Shown in pieces: positions 7,695 through 15,582 of a stretch of 18,004 nt of DNA (its first letter is position 1; each line of letters opens with the position of its first letter). Source of the DNA: an uncultured Collinsella sp. (GTDB taxonomy: Bacteria > Actinomycetota > Coriobacteriia > Coriobacteriales > Coriobacteriaceae); NCBI GenBank assembly GCA_958421655.1, contig CATZMG010000047.1, positions 1 through 18,004 of the forward strand, given 5' to 3'. The translations under genes and the position numbers were made by a program. Under the pieces are notes generated by a model. It did no database searches, had not been told where the DNA came from, and saw only the letters and a program-made list of their open reading frames with translations.

Positions 7695-10600
7695 ATGGCA
7701 TTCGTCCATCTGCACAACCACACTGTCTTTTCCATGCTCGACGGCGCAACCCGTATCCAGGATATGGTCAACCGTGCCGTTGAGCTGGGCATGCCCGCCG
7801 TGGCCATTACCGACCACGGCTACATGTATGGCGTGCCCGACCTGGCGCTGGCCTGCGACGCCGTCAACCACAACACGCCCGAGTACAAAACCTGGAGCCA
7901 CGACAAGGCCTTCCTGGAAAAGGACCGCCGCGACGAGCTGGTGGAGCCCGATCCCGAGGAAAACCCGCGCGAGCATGCCCAGTATGTGAAGGACATGGCC
8001 ATGTGGGACGAGAAGGGCAACATCGACGAGCTCAAGCCGCCCCTGGTCATCAAGCCCATCTTTGGCTGCGAGGTCTACTTTACGCCGGACGAGACCCTTG
8101 CTCGCGACCACAAGCCCGAGCTCTACCACATGATCCTTCTGGCCAAGGACCAGGAGGGCTACGTCAACCTGATGCAGACGGTTTCCGAGGCCGCCGTGCA
8201 GGGCTTTTACTACAAGCCGCGCGTGACGCTCGACAACCTGCGCCGCCACGCCAAGGGCATGATCTGCACGAGCGCCTGCATCGCGGGCATCATCCCCAAG
8301 TACATCGACCGCGGTGACATGGAGGGCGCCATCAAGTGGGCCGAGACCTTCCGTGACACCTTCGAGCCCGGCGACTTCTACATCGAGATCCAGGAACACG
8401 GCATCACCACCGACAACGGCCTGACCGACGAGCAGATGGACCGCACGCTCATCGACATCGCCAAGCAGGTGGGCGTCAAGGTCATCGCCACCAACGACTT
8501 CCACTACCTGCGCCGCGAGGACGCGCCCGTGCAGGACGTCATCATGTGCATTGGCATGAACGCCAAGGTCGACGACCCTAACCGCATGCGCATGACCGGC
8601 TCGGAGTTTTACATGAAGACCGAGGAGGAGATGCGGGCGATGTTCCCGTATTGCCCCGAGGCCTGCGACAACACGCTCGAGATCGCCGACAAGTGCTACG
8701 TTGAGCTGGACTGGGACTCCATCATCCTGCCGCGCTTCCCGTTGCTCGATCCCGGCGAGACGCACGAGAGCCAGTTCCGCCGCGAGTGCGAGAAGGGCCT
8801 GCGCCAGCACTACGGTGACGACTGGGCCACGCGCGAGATCGGCGGCGTCAACATCAAAGAGCGCTTTGAGTACGAATACAAGGTCATCTGCGACAAGGGC
8901 TTTGCCGCCTACTTTTTGATCGTTGCCGAGTACGTGCAATGGGCCAAGGACAACGGCATCGGCGTCGGCCCCGGCCGTGGCTCGGCCGCCGGCGCTATCG
9001 TCGCCTACGCCATGAACATCACCGCGTTCGACCCGCTCGAGAACGGCCTGATGTTCGAGAGGTTCCTGTCCCCGCAGCGTACCGAGATGCCCGATATCGA
9101 TATGGACTTCGACGATGAGCGGCGCCTCGAGGTCGTGGAGCACGTTCGCCAGCTCTACGGCCCCGAGAAGGTTACCCACGTCATCACCTACTCGACCATT
9201 AAGGCCAAGCAGGCCATCAACGACGCCGCGCGCGTCCTGGACTACCCGGTCTACATGGGCCAGCGCCTGTCCAAGATGGTCTCGAGCGACCCCAAGGTCA
9301 AGCTCAAGCAGGTGCTCGAAAAGCAACCCGGCAAAGAGGATCTGTTTAACCCCGACTTTGCCGAGGCCTATAAAAAGGACGACGACGCCCGCCGCATCAT
9401 CGACACGGCGCTCTCGATCGAGGGCCTTACCCGTGGCGAGGGCGTGCACGCGTGCGCCGTTCTGATTTGCCGCGACCCCGTCAACGAGCACGTGCCCACC
9501 AAGCTCGATACCAAGGGCGGCGTCGAGATTACCCAGTACGAGGGCCATACCGTTGCCGACATGGGCCTGCTCAAGATGGACTTCCTGGGTCTGCGTACGC
9601 TGACGGTTATCTCCAAGGCCAAGGCCAACATCAAAAAGAACTTCGGCATCGACATCAAAGAGGAAGAGATTCCCTTTGACGACCCCGAGATCGTTAAGCT
9701 CATGGGCTCCGGCCACACCGCCGGCGTCTTCCAGGTCGAGTCCGCCGGCATGACGGCCACGATCAAGAACATGAAGCCCACCGAGTACAAGCACGTCGTG
9801 GCATTGATCGCTCTGTACCGCCCGGGACCGCTGGGCGCCGGCATGGTTTCGTCCTATATCAACCGTATGAACGGCAAGGAACCGGCTGTCTCCTACGACG
9901 ACCGTCTGGACGACATCCTGGGCGAAACCTACGGCACCATGGTCTATCAGGAGCAGGTTATGCTCATCTCCGTCGAGATGTGCGGCTTCTCCAAGGGCGA
10001 ATCGGACTCGCGTATCCGTAAGCCTGTGGCTAAGAAAAAGATCAAGCTGCTCACGTCGACGGTGCTCCACTGGGAGGATGGCTCGGACGAGACCACCTAC
10101 GACCACTGGATGAACGGCGCTATCAAGAACAACTACACGCGCGAGGTCGCCCAGAAGATTTGGGACGATGTTCTTGAGTTCGCGTCCTACGCCTTTAACA
10201 AGTCGCACTCCGCCGGCTACGCCATCCTGGTTATGCAGACGGCGTGGCTCAAGGCGCACTATCCGCACGAGTACATGGCGGCCGTTCTGACGTCCTATAC
10301 GGGTAAGACCGACAAGATCGTTCACTACGTCTCGGCGTGCCGTCACGACGGCATCCCCGTGCTTTCGCCAGATGTCAACGAGTCCGGTACCGAGTTCACG
10401 GCTACCAAGGAAGGCGTGCGCTTTGGTCTGGCCGGCATCCGCGGCGTGGGCACCGGCGTGGCGCAGGCGATCATTGCCGAGCGCGAGGCGGGCGGCCCGT
10501 TTAAGACGCTGCACGACTTTGTCGAGCGCGTGGACTCGAGCCAGGCCAACCGCCGCGTGATCGAATCGCTGATCAAGGCAGGCGCCTTCGACTCCACGGG

Positions 10601-11498
10601 CTATCCGCGCCGCCAGATGATGCACTTTGTGGACAAGAACAACCCCGAGAACATCATCGACGCCGCGGTAAAGCGCCAGAAGGACCGCGCGAGCGGCCAG
10701 ACCTCGTTCTTTGACATATTCGGTGATGTTGAGGGCTCGGGCTTTGAGGTCAGCGTGCCCGATCCGGATGGCCAGGAATGGGACCGCCACCTCAAGCTGA
10801 GCCAGGAGAAGGAGGTTCTGGGCATCTATGTCTCGGACCACCCGCTGCGCCCGTTTGAGTATGCGCTAGCCAAGGCGCGCGACTTTTCGTTCTCGCAGAT
10901 CGACACCGGCTACGAAGTTCAGAATCCTACGGGCGGCACCATCAACCAGGAGATTCCCGAGGGCAAAGCGCTGTGGTGGGCCGGCATGGTCTCGAGCGTG
11001 TCCAAGCGCGTGACCAAAAACGGCGACCCCATGGGCATCGTGCAGCTCGAGGACATGGAAGGCGAGGCCACCGTCGTCGTGTTCCCCAAGACCTACAAGG
11101 AGGCCGAGGGGTACCTGTACGGCGAGGTCGATCCCGAGACCGGTGCGCAGCTGTCCGACGCCTTTGTGCGCATCAAGGGCAAACTCGAGCGCTCGGACCG
11201 CGGCGACCAGATCATCGCGCAGGAGATCGTGCCGCTGGAGCTCAACGAGGAGAACAACAAGCCCAAGGTGTTTGAGGTCATGGTGCCCAACAGCCGCTTT
11301 AGCCAGGGCAATATGGCGCGCCTGGCCACGGTGCTCACCACTAACCCGGGCGGCGACCGCGTGGAGATCTTTATCGAGCAGGTGGACGGGCGCGTGCTGC
11401 GCGCCGAGGTGCCTGCCAAGGTCAACGCGCGCTCGATTCCGCTGCTGGCCGAGGCCAAGGCCATTGTGGGTAACCAGGGCCGCGTGACGGTGATCTAG
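7695..11498 (+). CDS. dnaE: DNA polymerase III alpha subunit
   Basis: At 1267 residues this is the replicative C-family polymerase, somewhat longer than typical DnaE (about 1160-1190). The N-terminal PHP domain looks catalytically intact: HLHNH (5-9), TDHG (39-42), GCEVY (124-128) and NDFHY (267-271). It may therefore carry its own proofreading exonuclease, as DnaE1 of mycobacteria does. The palm shows GPGRGS (425-430) and PDIDMDF with Asp467, Asp469 and Asp471. Next come ALYRPGPL, YGTMVYQEQ and FNKSHSAGYA, then a helix-hairpin-helix region and a C-terminal OB fold. Two departures stand out: an insertion of about 60 residues in the PHP domain (about 58-117), and an altered fingers motif, RKPVAKK, where most family members have R-A-M-G-K-K, followed by an insert. 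The ATG at 7695 has GGAG at 7683-7686, eight bases upstream. The next gene starts 38 bases after the stop. Confidence 0.97.
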   Translation: MAFVHLHNHTVFSMLDGATRIQDMVNRAVELGMPAVAITDHGYMYGVPDLALACDAVNHNTPEYKTWSHDKAFLEKDRRDELVEPDPEENPREHAQYVKDMAMWDEKGNIDELKPPLVIKPIFGCEVYFTPDETLARDHKPELYHMILLAKDQEGYVNLMQTVSEAAVQGFYYKPRVTLDNLRRHAKGMICTSACIAGIIPKYIDRGDMEGAIKWAETFRDTFEPGDFYIEIQEHGITTDNGLTDEQMDRTLIDIAKQVGVKVIATNDFHYLRREDAPVQDVIMCIGMNAKVDDPNRMRMTGSEFYMKTEEEMRAMFPYCPEACDNTLEIADKCYVELDWDSIILPRFPLLDPGETHESQFRRECEKGLRQHYGDDWATREIGGVNIKERFEYEYKVICDKGFAAYFLIVAEYVQWAKDNGIGVGPGRGSAAGAIVAYAMNITAFDPLENGLMFERFLSPQRTEMPDIDMDFDDERRLEVVEHVRQLYGPEKVTHVITYSTIKAKQAINDAARVLDYPVYMGQRLSKMVSSDPKVKLKQVLEKQPGKEDLFNPDFAEAYKKDDDARRIIDTALSIEGLTRGEGVHACAVLICRDPVNEHVPTKLDTKGGVEITQYEGHTVADMGLLKMDFLGLRTLTVISKAKANIKKNFGIDIKEEEIPFDDPEIVKLMGSGHTAGVFQVESAGMTATIKNMKPTEYKHVVALIALYRPGPLGAGMVSSYINRMNGKEPAVSYDDRLDDILGETYGTMVYQEQVMLISVEMCGFSKGESDSRIRKPVAKKKIKLLTSTVLHWEDGSDETTYDHWMNGAIKNNYTREVAQKIWDDVLEFASYAFNKSHSAGYAILVMQTAWLKAHYPHEYMAAVLTSYTGKTDKIVHYVSACRHDGIPVLSPDVNESGTEFTATKEGVRFGLAGIRGVGTGVAQAIIAEREAGGPFKTLHDFVERVDSSQANRRVIESLIKAGAFDSTGYPRRQMMHFVDKNNPENIIDAAVKRQKDRASGQTSFFDIFGDVEGSGFEVSVPDPDGQEWDRHLKLSQEKEVLGIYVSDHPLRPFEYALAKARDFSFSQIDTGYEVQNPTGGTINQEIPEGKALWWAGMVSSVSKRVTKNGDPMGIVQLEDMEGEATVVVFPKTYKEAEGYLYGEVDPETGAQLSDAFVRIKGKLERSDRGDQIIAQEIVPLELNEENNKPKVFEVMVPNSRFSQGNMARLATVLTTNPGGDRVEIFIEQVDGRVLRAEVPAKVNARSIPLLAEAKAIVGNQGRVTVI

Positions 11499-11536
11499 GG
11501 ACGGCGTTGCTGGTCCGCGCGAGATTGGAGGAAGTG

Positions 11537-14500
11537 ATGGCACAGGGGACGTTTGTGCAGGCGCTCCGGAAAGAGGCGGCGCTGAGCGGCACCTTTATGA
11601 AGGGGCGTTCGCTCATGCTCAACGGCGCCGTGCTGTCGATCGAGGACAGCGGCTCGCGCTTCTCCAAGAACGTGACGGTTGAGGGCTCAGTGCGCGGCTC
11701 GCGCGGTGACCTGTACAAGACGCACGTGGCGCTCGACATGGACGAGCACGAGGTGATCGACTACGACTGCGATTGCCCCGCTGCCTATCGCTACCCCGGC
11801 ATGTGCAAGCACGCCATCGCCACGGCGCTAGCGTACCTGGACGCCAGCGGCATTGAGCCTGTTGAGGGGCTGCGCACGCCGGTCCGCACGTTTACGGCGG
11901 CGCCCAAGCAAGCCGCGCGTCCTGCGTCTGCCGCACCGGCGGTCAACCCTAACTTTCCCTTCCCGGCGCCAGTTCCCACGAGCCCGAGCCTCATGAAGGC
12001 GCTCTCCGATCTTTCGGACGCGCGCATGGATGAGTTGGCGGGCATGCGCCGCAAGCTCGCCGGCACTGTCGACCCCGATGCCCCCAAGGCGGTGTTGGAG
12101 CCCTCGTTGGTGCCGTACTACAATCCGCTGTTTGCCGACCGCTTTAGCTGGGCGCTCGAGCTTCGCATCCGCTGTGGCTCGGTGTCCTATGTGGTCAAGG
12201 ACATCGACGGCATGGCCGCCGCCTACGTGCGCGGCGGCACGTTCTCGTACGGCAAGAAGCTCACATTCCTCCATGCGCCCGAGGCCTTCGACGAGGTTTC
12301 GGTGCGCCTGCTCGACCTTGTTGTGGCAACGGTTGTGTATCTGAGCGACATCACGAGTTCGCGTTCGGCGTCGTACGACTTTGCCCGCAGCGGCTTTGTC
12401 GCCGAGCGCCAGCTGCCGCTGTCCGAGCATGACATCGTATACATGCTGGACTTGCTGCGGGGCCGGACCATTTCCTTTGAGCCCGCCTGGTCGCGGGGAA
12501 CGACGACGCATCGTTCCTACGAGGTAGCGGTTGAGCTGTCGCCGGTGGGGGAGGACGAGGTCTCGGCAAAACAACCGCCGCTCCTTGCCGCCAAGATCGC
12601 GCCGGCGGCCGGTGGCAGCTACGACCTGCGCCTGCCCGCCGATATGTACTGCTTTGCCTCGGGCGACGTTGCCTATCTGGTCGACACGCACCGCGCGCGC
12701 CGCGCCGATGCGGCGTTTGCTCAGCATGCGGCGCCGTTCCTATCGCGCTTGCTGCCCTGTCGCACGCCGGTCCATATCGCCGCCGAACAGGTGGGCGAAT
12801 TCTGCCGCATGGCACTGCCCGTGCTGCGCGAATACACTGACCTCACCGCTCCCGCCGTGCTCGACACCGTGGCGCCCGAGCCGAGCTTTGCCATGGCAAT
12901 CGGTGTCGACGACGGGCTCGTGACCTGCAAGATTACGGTTGCCTATGGTGATTGGTCGGCAAACCTCTTTAGCTTGGGCGCTCCGGGCAGCCCCTTCGAA
13001 GAGCGGCGTCCGGGCGTGCCGCCGCGCGACGAGGTGGCAGAGTTTCGCGTTATGGACACGGCGGCTCTGTATTTCGACTTTTACGAGGGCGGCCTGGCGT
13101 TTGAGGAGCGCGACGACGAGAGCCTGTTCTGCCTGCTCACCGAGGGCCTTGCCGCCTTGTCCGAGCTGGGCGAGGTCATGCTCAGCGACCGCCTGCGCCA
13201 GATCTCGGTGCGCCCTGCGCCCAAGCTTTCGGTGCGCGCGACCGTCAAGAGCAACCTGCTCGATGTCGAACTGGGCGCGAGCGGTCTTTCGGCGGCAGAT
13301 CTTGCCATCTATCTGGACTCGTACAAGCGCCACCAGACGTTTGCGCGCCTGACGTCCGGCGACATTGTACGCCTGGACGAGGGTGCCCGCGCCGCGTTTG
13401 GTCTTGCCGAGGACCTGGGTGTCGACGCCGTCGACCTGCTCGATGGCGTGTCGCTTCCCGCGTCGAGTACCCTGTTTGTCGATAGCATGCTCGCGCGCAC
13501 GCCGGCGCTCGAGGCCGATCGCGACGCCGCGTTCCGCCGCACCGTCGAGCGCCTGGATACGCTCGGCAAGATGGACTTTACGGTACCTGCCTCGCTCAAG
13601 GCCACACTGCGCGGCTATCAGGTCGACGGCTACCAGTGGCTCGGCTCGCTCGAACACCTGGGCCTCGGCGGCATTTTGGCCGACGACATGGGCCTGGGCA
13701 AAACCCTGCAGATGATCGCGCATATCCTGGCGCGCGTGGAAGCGGGAGACGCCAAGCCCACGCTCGTGGTATGCCCCGCGTCGCTCGTGTATAACTGGAC
13801 TGCCGAGCTGGAGCGCTTTGCGCCTTCGCTCGACGTGTGCGCCATTGTGGACGCCAAGGTTCAACGCCGCGTGCAGATCGCCGGCGTGGCCGAGCATAAC
13901 GTGGTCGTGACGTCGTACGACCTCATGCGCCGCGATATCGACGAGTATGCCGAGCAGGACTTTGCCCGCGTCGTGCTCGACGAGGCCCAGTACATTAAAA
14001 ACCCGCTCACGCAGGTGGCGCGCGCCGCCAAGCGCCTGCCGGCCGGCGTGCGCTTTGCCCTGACGGGCACGCCCATCGAAAACCGCCTGTCCGAGCTCTG
14101 GAGCATCTTCGACTTCTTGATGCCGGGCCTTTTGGGGACGCGCGAGTCGTTTGCCAAGCGCTTTGAGAGCCCCGTCGAGCATGCCGAGGGCGATAGCGCC
14201 GCTCGCCTACAGTCGCTCGTGTCGCCGTTTGTGCTGCGCCGTGTTAAGGAAGACGTGGTGGCAGACCTGCCCGAGAAGATCGAGGACACCGTCATGGCAC
14301 AGCTCACCGGCGAGCAGCGCAAGCTCTATCTGGCCAACCAGGACCGCATCGCCCGGCAGGTGCAGCATCGTGAGGCATCCGAGTTTAAGAAGGACAAGCT
14401 CAAGGTGCTCGCCGAGCTCACCAAACTGCGCCAGATCTGCTGTGACCCACACCTGCACTACGAGGACTACAAGGCGGGGAGCGCCAAGCTCGACGCTTGT

Positions 14501-15001
14501 ATGGAGCTCGTGCACGGTGCGCTCGACGGCGGGCACCACATTCTGCTGTTCAGCCAGTTTACGGGCATGCTCGATATTATCGGCAAGCGCTTGGCCAAGG
14601 AGGACATCGGCTTTCTTAAGCTCACGGGCGCTTCGTCTAAGGAGAGCCGCGCCAAGATGGTCGCGCAGTTCCAAGCGGGCGAGGTGCCGGTGTTCTTGAT
14701 TTCGCTCAAGGCGGGTGGCGTGGGCCTTAACCTGACGGCGGCCGACGTGGTCATCCACTACGACCCGTGGTGGAACGTGGCCGCGCAGGACCAGGCGACC
14801 GACCGCGCGCATCGTATTGGCCAGCAACATACCGTGACCGTGTACAAGCTCATCGCTAAGGACACGATCGAGGAGCGCATCATGCAGATGCAGGAGTCCA
14901 AACGCGACCTGGTCAACAGCGTGCTTGGCGGCGACGGCATCTCGTCGGCGCTGTTTACCCGCGAGGATGTTCTGGCGCTGCTCGGCGGCGACGGGCGCTA
15001 G
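11537..15001 (+). CDS. SWIM zinc-finger SNF2-family DNA-dependent ATPase
   Basis: The product (1154 residues) has an N-terminal SWIM finger with Cys78, Cys80, Cys90 and His92 (CxC-x9-CxH). A long middle region is consistent with the bacterial SNF2-associated domain. The C-terminal SNF2 motor has Walker A DDMGLGKT with Lys722, VVCPASLVYNW, a DEAQ box at 815-818, ALTGTPIENRLSELW, SLKAGGVGLNL and DQATDRAHRIGQ with Arg1093. Such proteins translocate on duplex DNA and probably remodel protein-DNA complexes; specific roles of the bacterial SWIM type are poorly known, and nucleic-acid binding by SWIM is a family inference. I chose the ATG at 11537 because GGAGGAAG (11527-11534) sits at ideal distance. 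A TTG ten codons upstream has no ribosome site. The 38-bp gap after dnaE contains no terminator or promoter, so the two are probably co-transcribed. Confidence 0.93.
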   Translation: MAQGTFVQALRKEAALSGTFMKGRSLMLNGAVLSIEDSGSRFSKNVTVEGSVRGSRGDLYKTHVALDMDEHEVIDYDCDCPAAYRYPGMCKHAIATALAYLDASGIEPVEGLRTPVRTFTAAPKQAARPASAAPAVNPNFPFPAPVPTSPSLMKALSDLSDARMDELAGMRRKLAGTVDPDAPKAVLEPSLVPYYNPLFADRFSWALELRIRCGSVSYVVKDIDGMAAAYVRGGTFSYGKKLTFLHAPEAFDEVSVRLLDLVVATVVYLSDITSSRSASYDFARSGFVAERQLPLSEHDIVYMLDLLRGRTISFEPAWSRGTTTHRSYEVAVELSPVGEDEVSAKQPPLLAAKIAPAAGGSYDLRLPADMYCFASGDVAYLVDTHRARRADAAFAQHAAPFLSRLLPCRTPVHIAAEQVGEFCRMALPVLREYTDLTAPAVLDTVAPEPSFAMAIGVDDGLVTCKITVAYGDWSANLFSLGAPGSPFEERRPGVPPRDEVAEFRVMDTAALYFDFYEGGLAFEERDDESLFCLLTEGLAALSELGEVMLSDRLRQISVRPAPKLSVRATVKSNLLDVELGASGLSAADLAIYLDSYKRHQTFARLTSGDIVRLDEGARAAFGLAEDLGVDAVDLLDGVSLPASSTLFVDSMLARTPALEADRDAAFRRTVERLDTLGKMDFTVPASLKATLRGYQVDGYQWLGSLEHLGLGGILADDMGLGKTLQMIAHILARVEAGDAKPTLVVCPASLVYNWTAELERFAPSLDVCAIVDAKVQRRVQIAGVAEHNVVVTSYDLMRRDIDEYAEQDFARVVLDEAQYIKNPLTQVARAAKRLPAGVRFALTGTPIENRLSELWSIFDFLMPGLLGTRESFAKRFESPVEHAEGDSAARLQSLVSPFVLRRVKEDVVADLPEKIEDTVMAQLTGEQRKLYLANQDRIARQVQHREASEFKKDKLKVLAELTKLRQICCDPHLHYEDYKAGSAKLDACMELVHGALDGGHHILLFSQFTGMLDIIGKRLAKEDIGFLKLTGASSKESRAKMVAQFQAGEVPVFLISLKAGGVGLNLTAADVVIHYDPWWNVAAQDQATDRAHRIGQQHTVTVYKLIAKDTIEERIMQMQESKRDLVNSVLGGDGISSALFTREDVLALLGGDGR

Positions 15002-15102
15002 TCTCGCTCGTTATGTGTTCATTTGCCATGCCGTGGATGGTTTGCCTGCCTTTGGGCATAAGAAGCATCGAGAACACCGGCACATCAGCAAAGGAGAACA
15101 TC

Positions 15103-15465
15103 ATGGCAAAATTCTTTAAGGACCCCGACGGCAAGCTCATTGCCGCCCTTGGCAACGACGTTGCAACCCCTGCCGGCTGCACGGAGCTGACCGCGAACAC
15201 CGAGGACGCGGCGCACGAGAAGCACGTGCCAGTCGTCGAGAGCGAGCGCGACGGTCACGTGATCCGCGCACGCGTGGGTTCGGTCGAGCATCCTATGGTG
15301 CCCGAGCACTACATCGAGTGGATCGCCCTTGAGGCCGAGGGCCGTCTGGAGGTCCACTACCTCCAGCCCGGCATGAAGCCCGCGACGTTTTTTGCCGGCG
15401 GTTCCAAGACCGGTACCGTCTACGCCTATTGCAACCTGCACGGGCTGTGGTCCGCGACGTTCTAG
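15103..15465 (+). CDS. Superoxide reductase (desulfoferrodoxin family, one-iron type)
   Basis: This 120-residue protein reduces superoxide to hydrogen peroxide in the cytoplasm of anaerobes, taking electrons from rubredoxin-like donors. All ligands of the catalytic Fe(His)4Cys centre are present with normal spacing: His41 in EKHVP, His63 and His69 in VEHPMVPEHY, and Cys110 and His113 in YCNLHG. The Glu39-Lys40 pair used in catalysis precedes His41. The N-terminal desulforedoxin centre is missing: residues 1-30 contain one cysteine (Cys26) instead of four. The protein should therefore bind a single iron, like neelaredoxin, although the segment length suggests descent from a two-iron form. The start at 15103 is set by AAGGAG (15091-15096); an in-frame ATG 30 codons upstream has no ribosome site and would add unrelated residues. 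I see no clear promoter in 15002-15102, nor a T-run terminator ahead of it. Confidence 0.93.
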   Translation: MAKFFKDPDGKLIAALGNDVATPAGCTELTANTEDAAHEKHVPVVESERDGHVIRARVGSVEHPMVPEHYIEWIALEAEGRLEVHYLQPGMKPATFFAGGSKTGTVYAYCNLHGLWSATF

Positions 15466-15485
15466 GAGCGCGCCCCCGCTCGGGG

Positions 15486-15491
15486 TATCAT
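15486..15491 (+). promoter_or_regulatory. Possible -10 element ahead of the hairpin at 15512
   Basis: TATCAT follows GGGG, as does the -10 candidate of dnaE (GGGGTAAAAT). No good -35 hexamer sits at the right distance. If real, transcription would begin near 15498 and the hairpin at 15512-15543 would lie in the leader of the NadE-like gene. The evidence is weak. Confidence 0.22.
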
Positions 15492-15511
15492 AGCTAGCAT
15501 ATGCACATGCG

Positions 15512-15543
15512 AGCGCCGACTGCATCATGCGGCCGGCGCTTTT
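15512..15543 (+). terminator. Hairpin with T-run after the superoxide reductase gene
   Basis: The outer stem pairs AGCGCCG (15512-15518) with CGGCGCT (15534-15540). After one A-C mismatch an inner stem pairs CTGCA (15520-15524) with TGCGG (15528-15532) around a TCA loop, with one T-G wobble. Four T residues (15540-15543) follow. It most simply terminates the superoxide reductase transcript 47 bases after the stop. The T-run is short, so readthrough into the next gene is possible. Confidence 0.65.
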
Positions 15544-15582
15544 ACTACGACAACGATGGTTTACGACGGAAAGGGCTGAGCC

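Noticed and set aside
7659..10841. A 1060-codon open frame on the - strand opposite dnaE.
   Set aside because: It is a shadow of dnaE in GC-rich DNA with few stop codons in this frame. Its translation shows no family motif and is His/Val/Leu/Asp-rich, as expected from reversed codons.
11507..11536. TTG start ten codons upstream for the SNF2 gene.
   Set aside because: No Shine-Dalgarno sequence precedes it, while the ATG at 11537 has GGAGGAAG at a good distance.
15013..15102. N-terminal extension of the superoxide reductase from an upstream in-frame ATG.
   Set aside because: The extra 30 residues match nothing in the family and lack a ribosome site; AAGGAG precedes the ATG at 15103.
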